A program made the translations under genes and the position numbers. This document shows, piece by piece, positions 1 through 7,368 of a stretch of DNA of 9,233 nucleotides (position 1 is its first letter; the number at the start of each line of letters is the position of its first letter). The stretch spans positions 1-9,233 of the forward strand of contig DAINMX010000260.1 of the NCBI GenBank assembly GCA_036736205.1, written 5' to 3'. The DNA comes from XYA12-FULL-58-9 sp001798605. Lineage in GTDB: Bacteria; Myxococcota; XYA12-FULL-58-9. The notes below the pieces were generated by a model. The model saw only the letters and a list, made by a program, of their open reading frames with translations. It was not told the origin of the DNA and ran no database searches.

Positions 1-1185
1 CCACTCGGCAAAGGCGCGACCCACGCAGTCTTCGATGGCGAGGCCCTCGAAGTAGTTGCCGACCAGTGCCAGAGAATCTGGAATGTGCTTTTCGATCTCT
101 GCCACCTTGTGGGCGTGGTCGACGGTTGCGGAGGGGAGCGTGACCGCGTTCTCCAGTGTCGATGGCAAGTCCTCGTGGCGCAGTCGAAGCACCTCGACGA
201 TGCGCTTGCGTTTTTTCTCGCGGGAGATTCCTGGCCGAAAGTGGAAGGTAAAGGCGCGGCGGTCGGGATCGGGAAAGGGATCTCGGGTAACCATTGAGAA
301 GAACAGATCATCGGTAGGGACCACAAACGCACATTCAGGCATCCAACAGCGGTCACGCGGCAACACCACACCGACGCTTTCGACGGCGACCGTCTCGACC
401 TTGCGAATGGCATTGGCGAGCCCGGGCAGTGCTCCATCCACCAGGGCAGGTGTTACGCTTGCGGGGGTTGCGATTGCCAACAGCGGTGCGGAATAAACGC
501 GACCGTCATGGGTTCTGACCTGCCAACCGTCGGAGTTACGGGCAACAGTCATTGCCGCCGAGTCGGTGTGGACTGAGAGATGGGTTACTTTTGACGTGGC
601 CGTGCAGACCGTCTGGAGCCCGCCGTGAAAACCAAAGCTGCGTGGAATCTCTTTGCGACGCGGGCGTTTCTTAAACAACGACCCGGGGCCTGCGGCCGGA
701 AACAGGTCAGCACTTTGCGACGGGACCGCAGCGAAGAATGGCGACAGAATCTGCGCAAAGTTCTTAGGACCGAGCAAGCGTGAGAAATGTGAGGCAACGG
801 TCTGACCTTCCTTGCTTCGAAACACATTGAAAGGAAAACGTGCTGCGGCCTCAAGCCAGCCAAGATGCAGCAACACCTTCGGTGGTGTCAGCCAAGCAAC
901 CGCACCATCCCGCAATAGGCCAAACTGTGACCTCGCGGGACCTCGTTGCACCAGAGTCTCACAGGCACCGGTGGCGTTACCCATCTCGAGAAAGCCACCG
1001 TAACTGTTGTAAACTGTGTGCGCCCCCATCTCGAACCAGAAGCCATCCTTACTTGAATGGCTGTAGATACAACCCCCAACCCGCGGGCTGCTCTCCAACA
1101 ATACGACTTGGCGTCCCGCTGTCGCCGCTTTCCATGCGAATGCAAGGCCAGAGATGCCACCGCCAACAACCAGAACATCTATCAT
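1..1185 (-). CDS. hemY: Protoporphyrinogen oxidase-like FAD-dependent oxidoreductase (3' end outside window)
   Basis: The reading frame is open for 395 codons from ATG at 1185 to the window edge, so the C-terminus is missing. The N-terminus is a dinucleotide-binding fold: VVGGGISGLAF (GxGxxG at residues 8-13), then VVLLESSPRVGG with the ribose-binding acidic residue E31, as in flavin amine oxidase/HemY proteins. Near the visible end, GNYFEGLAIEDCVGRA (from about residue 376) matches the C-terminal FAD-contacting motif of protoporphyrinogen oxidases (GN...G[VL][SA]...C[IV]..A). A central GFHGGLQTV segment also fits. The family oxidises protoporphyrinogen IX or coproporphyrinogen III with oxygen in haem synthesis. 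That motif usually lies close to the C-terminus, so perhaps only 20-40 residues are missing, which makes this a shortish member. No Shine-Dalgarno is visible upstream of the ATG. It could instead be a related amine-oxidase-fold enzyme such as a desaturase; the haem role is inferred from motifs, with no haem gene beside it here. Confidence 0.72.
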   Translation of the reverse strand, partial: MIDVLVVGGGISGLAFAWKAATAGRQVVLLESSPRVGGCIYSHSSKDGFWFEMGAHTVYNSYGGFLEMGNATGACETLVQRGPARSQFGLLRDGAVAWLTPPKVLLHLGWLEAAARFPFNVFRSKEGQTVASHFSRLLGPKNFAQILSPFFAAVPSQSADLFPAAGPGSLFKKRPRRKEIPRSFGFHGGLQTVCTATSKVTHLSVHTDSAAMTVARNSDGWQVRTHDGRVYSAPLLAIATPASVTPALVDGALPGLANAIRKVETVAVESVGVVLPRDRCWMPECAFVVPTDDLFFSMVTRDPFPDPDRRAFTFHFRPGISREKKRKRIVEVLRLRHEDLPSTLENAVTLPSATVDHAHKVAEIEKHIPDSLALVGNYFEGLAIEDCVGRAFAEW

Positions 1186-1364
1186 TGCGAAAAAGTTATA
1201 GCATGATGGGTTTGTGCGAACAGGCTGTTGACTTGGCAAAACGACAAATATTCAGGCTGTGTGAAATTGAGCGGGCGTCGGACGAAATTTCTCGGTATGA
1301 TGCAGCCCACTCGGGGGCTCGCTCGCCGTCATGGCTGACTCGATCTTCGGGACCAGGGGGTATC
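1186..1364. other. Divergent intergenic region with weak promoter candidates
   Basis: This 179-bp stretch separates the minus-strand oxidase from the plus-strand operon and should hold promoters for both. On the minus strand a TATAAC -10-like hexamer (1195-1200) sits only 9 nt from the oxidase ATG. A poor -35 (CTGTTC, complement of 1218-1223) lies 17 bp from it, which would give an almost leaderless mRNA. On the plus strand a TATGAT hexamer (about 1296-1301) lacks a well-spaced -35. GAAATT occurs at 1263-1268 and 1284-1289, exactly 21 bp apart, and the second copy is part of the palindrome GAAATTTC. The region is more AT-rich than its flanks. The plus frame stays open through it, but its translation looks non-coding. 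All promoter assignments are tentative. Confidence 0.4.
1355..1360 (+). promoter_or_regulatory. Ribosome binding site for the lipoprotein GTG start
   Basis: AGGGGG lies 4 nt before GTG at 1365. It supports this start over in-frame ATGs further upstream (for example 1203), because translation from here gives a lipoprotein signal directly. Confidence 0.5.
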
Positions 1365-2690
1365 GTGACGAGGTGCACCTGTTTGATTGCCTTGCTCTTT
1401 GTTGGTTGTCAAACCGAGAAAATGGTTGTGCGGGTGGGGAGCCCGTGTGTGATCCATCATGACGACGGCACAACACCCCTTACGTTTCGTGCCTGGCATC
1501 GGATTCGCGGCTACGAACTGATGGAACAGAATGCCGTCATCGGCGTTGTCGAGGACGATTGCCTGGCGACCCAAATCCCTGCCGGCCCAACGCGATACGT
1601 TTCCCAGAGCGGGGCTGAACTCTACGACGCGCCGAACCCCCACGCCCGAAGCGGTCTGCGCCTCGAGGGCAGGCGTCCTGTTCGGGTCATCGATGTCGCT
1701 GGTGCCTTTTCGTTGGTCGCCTCAGAGATCTCGAGTTTCGGTTATGTGCAAACGGTTGACCTCGCCGAGGAGGCTCGACTGGTCGAGGAGTTAGCCATCG
1801 AGCTGCATTGGGCTTGGGAACGCGGGCATCGGATGGTCGTGGCAGCGCAACTCGCCGCGCTCGGTGCTGATGCAATCAAGCTCTCGCCCCTGCGAGAGCT
1901 TGCCTGTCGTGCCGCTTTCTCTGGACTGACGGATCCATTTTGGGTCGACGAGCTCCACGCCGACGATTGCGACAATCGGCCAGCGTTTGCGAATGTCGGA
2001 GTTGGCCTCGACGTTGAGGGAACATGTGCATCCGGTCGGGAGGTGAGTGTCACCAGTGCCACGTTGACTTCCTGGTCATGCGTTACCCCGAGCGCTGGTG
2101 CGCAAATCTTTGGAGTTGACTATGCCGGTCACATCGAAAAAATCGGTGATGTAATCGTGTCGCAGGCCGGGACCTGCCCGCAGGCGCGTGTGCTCGGGTT
2201 GCACACCGTAGGCCTCGGAGTGTGTCTTGAGGCGGTTGTCAAGGACGATGGATGTGCCGATGCAACTGGCGACCAAGAGCGCGGCCTCTATTGCCTGCCA
2301 CCACCCAGTGCCTTCGCAACAGCCGAAGTGACCGAGATCACCACCGCATTCAAACGATCTGCGAAGACGAACGGACAGGACGGGAATTGTGGTGGCGCAC
2401 GCATGCGGGAACCGGCGAGCGGGCAATCTTCACCTCAAGAAAGCGAGTGCTTCGGTTCGTCGTCAAAGAGCGGCACTCTTGCTAGTTTTCACGTGGTGCG
2501 AAGGAACGACAACTATTTGCTCTGTGTTCGTGGCGCACATTTCGACGGTGGCCCGAGAAATGTTGCCTACGAGTTTTCACCGGGGCGAATTGTCGAGATG
2601 GAGATCTGGCCGGGGGCGTGCGACATCGATGATAGCACGACCTGGTTGAGCACTTTGGCTCTGGTCGAGGAACTCAAGCTCGATCGCTAA
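1365..2690 (+). CDS. Cys-rich putative lipoprotein with SH3-like segment, function unknown
   Basis: This protein of about 441 residues is not recognised as a named family. The frame is open far upstream (from 840), but that part is antisense to the oxidase gene. GTG at 1365 is preferred because it gives a short lipoprotein signal: charged TR, hydrophobic CTCLIALLFVG, then C15 in L-F-V-G-C. Phe at -3 is not ideal for a lipobox. The mature part contains 14 cysteines after C15, an even number that suggests disulfides and a location outside the cytoplasm. Residues about 84-133 (AELYDAPN..., VRVIDVAGAFSLV, FGYVQTVDL) resemble a bacterial SH3 (SH3b) domain, which often binds cell-wall peptides. A helical stretch follows at about 135-170, then a Cys-rich C-terminal half with no recognised domain. 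It ends 14 nt before the acyltransferase and is probably its operon partner. An envelope role is inferred from the signal and the cysteines only. Confidence 0.65.
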   Translation: MTRCTCLIALLFVGCQTEKMVVRVGSPCVIHHDDGTTPLTFRAWHRIRGYELMEQNAVIGVVEDDCLATQIPAGPTRYVSQSGAELYDAPNPHARSGLRLEGRRPVRVIDVAGAFSLVASEISSFGYVQTVDLAEEARLVEELAIELHWAWERGHRMVVAAQLAALGADAIKLSPLRELACRAAFSGLTDPFWVDELHADDCDNRPAFANVGVGLDVEGTCASGREVSVTSATLTSWSCVTPSAGAQIFGVDYAGHIEKIGDVIVSQAGTCPQARVLGLHTVGLGVCLEAVVKDDGCADATGDQERGLYCLPPPSAFATAEVTEITTAFKRSAKTNGQDGNCGGARMREPASGQSSPQESECFGSSSKSGTLASFHVVRRNDNYLLCVRGAHFDGGPRNVAYEFSPGRIVEMEIWPGACDIDDSTTWLSTLALVEELKLDR

Positions 2691-2698
2691 GGGGGAGG
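2691..2698 (+). promoter_or_regulatory. Strong ribosome binding site fixing a TTG start
   Basis: GGGGGAGG begins immediately after the TAA of the lipoprotein gene and lies 6 nt before TTG at 2705. It is the best Shine-Dalgarno in the window. It decides the unusual TTG start of the acyltransferase, since the next in-frame ATG would remove a conserved-looking N-terminal region. Confidence 0.75.
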
Positions 2699-2704
2699 CT
2701 CGTC

Positions 2705-4297
2705 TTGCGCCAAGAGGACAAAGAACGAATCAAAATCGAAGTCACCCACCGCGTGCTCGAACACTTCGGAAGTGACCCGATCGCCATCGAGCAGGCTGTT
2801 TTCGACACCATCTACGAAGAACGGCGGCGGCTGGACACTGAGAAGAACAAGAAGCTGGCCAAAGCGCAGGCGGAGTTCTACGACCGGGTCTACCGCGAGG
2901 CCCGGCGTGCCGCGCCCGACCGACAACGTGAGCTGTTGCGGGAGATGGTGCGGGCTTTCGCCGAAGAAGTCACCGGGAATTTTGACCCACGTGTCTATTC
3001 GATAGCGACGGGCGTCCTGCCGTCGGCGTTGGGTGTCCTGCTCAATGCGCTCAGCCCCTTGCGACTTCTGGAGGCGGCGAAGCATGGATCCTTCTCGTTG
3101 GACGAGCACCTTCAGGTGGGTGGCGAAGTCGAGGCTGTGCAGAAGGCTGCACAGATAGGAACCACGGTGGTGGTACCAACTCATCTGAGCAACTTTGACA
3201 GCATCATCATTGGCCTTGCCCTCTATCGCATGGGGTTGCCGCCCTATACCTATGGCGCAGGCCTCAACCTGTTCACGAACAAGCTGATGAGCTTTTTCAT
3301 GCACAACGTTGGCGCCTACAAGGTCGATAGGCGCAAGAAGGCGGCGGTTTACAAAGATGTATTGAAGACCTATGCCGGATGCAGCATTGAGATGGGTTAT
3401 AACAACCTGTTCTTTCCCGGCGGTACTCGCAGTCGCAGTGGCGCGGTGGAGAAGAAACTCAAGCTCGGTCTCATGGGAATGGGGCTCGATGCCTACATTC
3501 ACAATCTCAGCACCGGCAAACCCAAACCCGACGTGTTCGTGGTGCCTGCCACGATCAATTATCAGTTGGTCTTAGAGGCGCAGACGCTCATCGAAGACCA
3601 TCTCAAAGAGGTGGGGAAGAGTCGTTACATCATCGAGGACGATGAATTTTCGCAGGTACGAAAGATTGTCGACTTTGTCCAAAAGCTGCTTTCTCTCGAG
3701 TCAACCATTCACATCATCGTTGGCAAACCCCTCGACGTGTTTGGCAATGAGGTTGATGCCAACGGTGTTTCCCATGACCATCGTGGTCGCCCAGTCGACC
3801 GCAAGCGATACGTTTTTCAGGACGGCAAACCAGTTCACGACAAACAACGCGACCAGGAGTACACTCGAGAGCTCTCGCGCTCAGTGGTAGATGCATATGT
3901 TCGTGAAACGGTGCTGAGCTCGACGCACCTGCTCACTCATGTCGTGTTTGGGATGCTGCGCGAACGCAGTCCAGATCACGACCTCTATCGACTGCTGCGC
4001 ACCGGCGGGCGCGACGAGAGCCTCGCGGTCACCGAGGTCTACGAGCGTGTTGACCGAGAGCTCGCCACCCTACGGCGGTTAGCAAACGAGGGGAAAGTGC
4101 GCCTTGACGAGTCTTTGAGCCACCGCGACACCGTGGCCATCGTCAATGAGGCATTGGCGCACCTGGCGAGCTATCATCGCAAGCCAGCGGTCGTTCGACG
4201 CGGGGATCGTTTGTTTCACGAGGATCGCAACCTTCTCCTCTATTATCAGAACCGTCTCGACAAACTCGGTCTTCCAGGCATTGAGAGGGTGTCATGA
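2705..4297 (+). CDS. PlsB-like glycerol-3-phosphate acyltransferase
   Basis: A 530-residue member of the PlsC/PlsB glycerolipid acyltransferase superfamily, which transfers acyl chains to glycerol-3-phosphate (sn-1) or lysophosphatidate at the inner membrane. The four family blocks occur in order. The catalytic HX4D is PTHLSNFDS (H160, D165). Block II is GAYKVDR (203-209). Block III, which binds phosphate, is FFPGGTRSRSG (236-246). Block IV is VVPATINY (around P281). Block III has Gly239 where most PlsC proteins have Glu (FPEGTRSRSG). A helical, charged N-terminal region of about 140 residues precedes the catalytic domain. A C-terminal region of about 190 residues includes AYVRETVLSSTHLLTHVVF, resembling the PlsB C-terminal domain. 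The length is above PlsC (about 250) and below E. coli PlsB (about 807), so a GPAT role is favoured. Adjacent gpsA, which makes the likely acceptor, supports this. The start is TTG with a strong SD, and the stop overlaps the gpsA start by 4 nt. Confidence 0.88.
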   Translation: MRQEDKERIKIEVTHRVLEHFGSDPIAIEQAVFDTIYEERRRLDTEKNKKLAKAQAEFYDRVYREARRAAPDRQRELLREMVRAFAEEVTGNFDPRVYSIATGVLPSALGVLLNALSPLRLLEAAKHGSFSLDEHLQVGGEVEAVQKAAQIGTTVVVPTHLSNFDSIIIGLALYRMGLPPYTYGAGLNLFTNKLMSFFMHNVGAYKVDRRKKAAVYKDVLKTYAGCSIEMGYNNLFFPGGTRSRSGAVEKKLKLGLMGMGLDAYIHNLSTGKPKPDVFVVPATINYQLVLEAQTLIEDHLKEVGKSRYIIEDDEFSQVRKIVDFVQKLLSLESTIHIIVGKPLDVFGNEVDANGVSHDHRGRPVDRKRYVFQDGKPVHDKQRDQEYTRELSRSVVDAYVRETVLSSTHLLTHVVFGMLRERSPDHDLYRLLRTGGRDESLAVTEVYERVDRELATLRRLANEGKVRLDESLSHRDTVAIVNEALAHLASYHRKPAVVRRGDRLFHEDRNLLLYYQNRLDKLGLPGIERVS

Positions 4298-5313
4298 GTC
4301 GCGATCTAGACGTGTTGGTGGTAGGGGGCGGCAGCTTTGGCACCGCCTTGGCAAACATTCTAACGGGACTGGGGCGAAGGGTCCGATTGTGGGTGCGCCG
4401 CGAGGAACTCGCCGTCGAGATCAATTCGAGGCACACGAACAGTCGATACCTCGAAGGGCTGAATCTTTCGCCATCCTTGGTGGCGACGACCAACCTCGAA
4501 GAGGGAGTGCGAGGATCTCCGGCCATTCTCGTGGTCGTTCCCTCAAAAGCTTTTCGTGACACAGCCAAGGAGCTCGGAGAGTACGTCACTGGGGATCAGA
4601 TTGTCGTTCATGCGACCAAAGGCATGGAGAACGGCACCTTCATGCGCATGAGTGAGATTCTGCGTGAGGAGACATGCGCAATACAGATAGGTGTTCTGTC
4701 TGGACCCAACCTCGCGCGGGAGTTGGTTGCTGGGCAGCCGGCCGGGGCACTCATAGCATCCCGTTTCGATGCTGTGGTTGATGCCATGCAGAGCTTGTTT
4801 AAGGGCGGCATGCTGCGCACCTACGGTGGCCGGGATGTTGTCGGCACCGAGGTAGGTGGTACCTTCAAGAACATTATCGCGCTGGCCGCTGGCGTTGCGG
4901 ACGGTCTCGGCCTGGGCGACAACACAAAAGCATTGTTGGTGACTCGCGGGCTCAGCGAAATGGCTCGCCTCGGCGTGGTCATGGGCGCCGACGTCTTCAC
5001 CTTTGGTGGTCTCGCGGGTATTGGCGACTTGATGGCCACCTGTGGATCGCCGCTGAGCCGCAACCATCAAGTTGGAGAGCGCATCGGCAAAGGTGAGACG
5101 CTTGACGCGATTATCGCGTCGATGACTCATGTGGCTGAGGGCGTTCCGACGACCAAGGCGGTTTATGAGTTTCTGCGCAGCCAAAACAGCGAGCTTCCCA
5201 TTGTCTCTGCTGTCTATAAGCTCTTGTATGAAAAACTCAGTGCGAGGCAGGCATTCGACCAACTCATGACTATCCCCGTGGGTGGTGAGCTCGCGACGTT
5301 GCGATTTGAATGA
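4294..5313 (+). CDS. gpsA: NAD(P)-dependent glycerol-3-phosphate dehydrogenase
   Basis: GpsA reduces dihydroxyacetone phosphate to sn-glycerol-3-phosphate, the backbone precursor of phospholipids, in the cytoplasm. The length (339 residues) is normal for the family. The Rossmann motif VVGGGSFGTALA has GxGxxG at 11-16. VHATKGME carries the conserved K109, and SGPNLARELVAGQPAG is the family substrate-site segment. TFKNIIALAAGVADGLGLG contains the catalytic lysine K192, and GLAGIGDLMATCGSPLSRNHQVG is the family signature near residue 240. No key residue is missing. The ATG shares ATGA with the acyltransferase stop, and the TGA overlaps the next ATG in the same way, so translation is probably coupled along the operon. 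GAGAGGG just upstream may serve as a ribosome binding site. The position after a PlsB-like gene links substrate synthesis to its use. Confidence 0.97.
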   Translation: MSRDLDVLVVGGGSFGTALANILTGLGRRVRLWVRREELAVEINSRHTNSRYLEGLNLSPSLVATTNLEEGVRGSPAILVVVPSKAFRDTAKELGEYVTGDQIVVHATKGMENGTFMRMSEILREETCAIQIGVLSGPNLARELVAGQPAGALIASRFDAVVDAMQSLFKGGMLRTYGGRDVVGTEVGGTFKNIIALAAGVADGLGLGDNTKALLVTRGLSEMARLGVVMGADVFTFGGLAGIGDLMATCGSPLSRNHQVGERIGKGETLDAIIASMTHVAEGVPTTKAVYEFLRSQNSELPIVSAVYKLLYEKLSARQAFDQLMTIPVGGELATLRFE

Positions 5314-6209
5314 TGTGGACGCGCAAGAATAACTATCCGTTGGTGGTCGACAACCAACGCACCTACACCGATGACTTCGACGGCGATGTTCACGTGTGGG
5401 ACATCGACAAGACGTATTTGTCGACGCATTTCTCTTCCTTGGAAGGTTTGATGCGCATTCCTGTGGAGTTTGCCATCGATAAGCGATCTATCGCCGGGAT
5501 GCCGGAGATCTTGCGCGGGCTCCGGCGTGGGTCAGGCGCTGGCTTTCAGTGTGTGCCGCTCTATTTTGTCACCGCGAGCCCGCCGCAGATGCGCAGAGTC
5601 CTCGAGCGCAAGATGCTCCTCGATGGGGTTGAGCACGACGGCATCATCTTCAAGGATTGGCTTGGCACGTTTCGCAGCTTGCGACCCGGGCGGTTGCGCG
5701 AGCAGGTTGGGTTCAAGGTGACCGCGCTGTTGACGGGCCGTGGCCCGCGGCCAATGTGCCATGAGTACCTTTTTGGAGACAATGCCGAGACGGACGCGGA
5801 AGCATTCTTTCTCTATTCGCGTATCATCCACAAAGATCTGGTGGGTGCGGCCGCCGAGAGGTCGTTGCGCAAAGCTGGAGTTGCGGAGGATGACCTGGGT
5901 TGCATTCGCACGCTCATGGATACATTGCCCAGCACCCTCGGCTCGGTGCGGCGAATCTTCATTCGCCTTGAGCGCGACGTGCCACGAGAGCACTATGACC
6001 AATACAACGGTCTCGTGGTCCCCATCGCACACTCGTGTGAACTTGCTATTGCGTTGTATGGCCTCGATCTCGTTCGCGGCGACGTGGCGCAGTTAGCATG
6101 CCAGGCTGTGTGTCAGCAGGATCTCAGCGTCGATTTTGATGCTGTGATCGAAGACGCAGTGGCGCGGGGGTTGGTCAGCCAGGGACGCGCGGCCGATCTC
6201 GTGGGTTGA
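5310..6209 (+). CDS. HAD-superfamily phosphatase, App1/DUF2183-like
   Basis: A 299-residue protein with HAD phosphatase motifs. Motif I is WDIDKTYL, a DxDxT with the presumed nucleophile D31 and acid/base D33. Motif II is YFVTASPPQM (T88/S90). The motif III lysine is probably K136 (GFKVTAL). Motif IV is FGDNAETDAEAF (G156-D162). The combination of DIDKT, TASPPQ and GDNAETD resembles the catalytic domain of App1-type (DUF2183) proteins, whose yeast member is a phosphatidate phosphatase. The C-terminal third (about 170-299) is helical and unassigned. The start is ATG at 5310 (a second ATG is adjacent), overlapping the gpsA stop by 4 nt. No clear Shine-Dalgarno is visible, so coupled translation is likely. 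In this operon, dephosphorylation of phosphatidate, lysophosphatidate or glycerol-3-phosphate is a reasonable inference, but the substrate cannot be read from the sequence. No signal peptide or membrane segment is seen. Confidence 0.75.
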   Translation: MMWTRKNNYPLVVDNQRTYTDDFDGDVHVWDIDKTYLSTHFSSLEGLMRIPVEFAIDKRSIAGMPEILRGLRRGSGAGFQCVPLYFVTASPPQMRRVLERKMLLDGVEHDGIIFKDWLGTFRSLRPGRLREQVGFKVTALLTGRGPRPMCHEYLFGDNAETDAEAFFLYSRIIHKDLVGAAAERSLRKAGVAEDDLGCIRTLMDTLPSTLGSVRRIFIRLERDVPREHYDQYNGLVVPIAHSCELAIALYGLDLVRGDVAQLACQAVCQQDLSVDFDAVIEDAVARGLVSQGRAADLVG

Positions 6210-6216
6210 TGGGGCG

Positions 6217-7368
6217 ATGGAGAATTACCTCGACAATCTTCCCACCCCCGCGTTGGTCGTCGACGTCGCAGGTGTCACTCGCAATTGCCGCAACATGAAA
6301 AATCGGATGGCCGCGCATGGTGTTTTGTTGCGGCCACACATGAAGACAGCGAAGACGGTAGAGGTAGGCCAGCTCGCAACTGATGCGGGGGTCGGGGCCA
6401 TCACTGTTTCGACACTGGCGGAGGCCGCGTTTTTCGCAGAACATGGTTTTCTCGACATCACCTATGCCGTAGTTATGGCAGCCGACAAGATTGCCGAGGC
6501 AGCGGATGTGCAACGGCGTTATGACGCGCAACTGACATTGTTGCTCGACAATGTCGAAACGTCGCGCGCGGTGGCCGCGGCAGCCGCGCGAGAAACGGCG
6601 CGTTTCGCAACTCTCATCGAGATCGACACAGGTGATCACCGCACAGGGGTCGACCCCTGCGCAGAGGAGCTGATCGAGCTGGGCAAGACAATCTCTGCGG
6701 CAGACAACCTTGAGCTCCGTGGTGTTCTGACCCACGCGGGACAGGCCTACGAGTGCAAGAGCCGAGCAGAGGTCGCGAAAGTGGCTGAAGAGGAGCGGCG
6801 CGGTATCGTTTTGGCGGCAGAGCGTTTGCGCCAGGCAGGTTTCGTCTGTGACGTGGTGAGTGCAGGGTCGACGCCGACAGCAGTGTGTGCCGAGTCTCTC
6901 GAGGGAATCACGGAGATGCGTCCCGGCAATTTTGTCTATTTCGACCTCTTCCAACACGGGTTGGGGGTTTGTGGACTTGACGACATCGCGGCGTCGGTAT
7001 TGGCCACCGTCATCGGTCACTCCCGTGCCCATAACCACCTCATTGTTGACGCCGGCGGCATTGCGCTCTCCAAGGACAAGAGCGCCAATCGCTTCTTCAA
7101 AGATGGCGGATTTGGCTGGGTGGTGGATGCTTTGTCCGGAGAAAGGATAGCGGACCTGAGAGTGGGGGAAGTAGATCAAGAACATGGATTCATCGTCAGT
7201 GATACCACCGTTCCCTTCGAGCGAATTCCCATTGGCTCAAGAGTTCGGATTTTGCCCAACCACTCATGCATGACAGCTGCGGCCTATAGCTGTTGTTACG
7301 CAGTCGACGCAGGGGCAGGGCGAGTTGAGGGCGTGTGGCGACGTGTGGGTGGATGGCGATGGCCGTAG
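6217..7368 (+). CDS. D-serine dehydratase-like PLP/zinc enzyme (DSD1/D-threonine aldolase family)
   Basis: This 383-residue protein belongs to the fold-type III (alanine racemase N-terminal) PLP enzymes. It opens with LPTPALVVD and carries LRPHMKTAKT, with K43 as the expected PLP lysine. It continues with ITVSTLAEAAFFAEHGF and THAGQAY, then AGSTPTA (phosphate cup), MRPGNFVYFDLFQ, and LPNHSCMTAAAY near the end. H349-x-C351 matches the His/Cys zinc pair of eukaryotic-type D-serine dehydratases and related 3-hydroxyaspartate dehydratases. D-threonine aldolases carry His/Asp there, so a dehydratase is favoured over an aldolase. The products would be pyruvate (or oxaloacetate) and ammonia. The position after the catalytic KT is Ala (A45), where many members have His. 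It lies 7 nt after the phosphatase with only a weak GGGG upstream of the ATG. The real substrate is uncertain and a lipid role is not evident. Confidence 0.85.
   Translation: MENYLDNLPTPALVVDVAGVTRNCRNMKNRMAAHGVLLRPHMKTAKTVEVGQLATDAGVGAITVSTLAEAAFFAEHGFLDITYAVVMAADKIAEAADVQRRYDAQLTLLLDNVETSRAVAAAAARETARFATLIEIDTGDHRTGVDPCAEELIELGKTISAADNLELRGVLTHAGQAYECKSRAEVAKVAEEERRGIVLAAERLRQAGFVCDVVSAGSTPTAVCAESLEGITEMRPGNFVYFDLFQHGLGVCGLDDIAASVLATVIGHSRAHNHLIVDAGGIALSKDKSANRFFKDGGFGWVVDALSGERIADLRVGEVDQEHGFIVSDTTVPFERIPIGSRVRILPNHSCMTAAAYSCCYAVDAGAGRVEGVWRRVGGWRWP
7327..7330 (+). promoter_or_regulatory. Possible ribosome binding site for the DUF2520 gene
   Basis: TTGAGG (GAGG core) lies 4 nt before GTG at 7335, inside the end of the preceding gene. 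It favours the GTG over in-frame ATGs at 7353, 7359 and 7371, which have poorer upstream sequence. Confidence 0.35.

Noticed and set aside
585..1178. Apparent fragmentation of the oxidase into short minus-strand frames, suggesting a frameshift
   Set aside because: Translation from ATG 1185 is uninterrupted for 395 codons to the window edge, with coherent motifs at both ends. The short frames are in other phases.
840..1364. Long in-frame upstream extension of the lipoprotein gene
   Set aside because: It is antisense to the well-supported oxidase, its translation is low-complexity and Pro/Arg/Ser-rich, and no ribosome binding site supports a start there.
2687..3502. 271-codon minus-strand open frame
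   Set aside because: It is antisense to the acyltransferase with its HX4D and GTRSRSG motifs; no recognisable domain.
4543..5262. 239-codon minus-strand open frame
   Set aside because: It is antisense to gpsA, whose signature motifs leave no doubt about the coding strand.
6175..7185. 336-codon minus-strand open frame
   Set aside because: It lies opposite the PLP enzyme, whose catalytic motifs are intact. Long antisense frames are common in GC-rich genes, and this translation shows no family motif.
6217..7368. A beta-hydroxyaspartate-cycle aldolase assignment for the PLP enzyme
   Set aside because: It is the same superfamily, but the partner genes of that cycle (iminosuccinate reductase, dehydratase, transaminase) are not present in this window.
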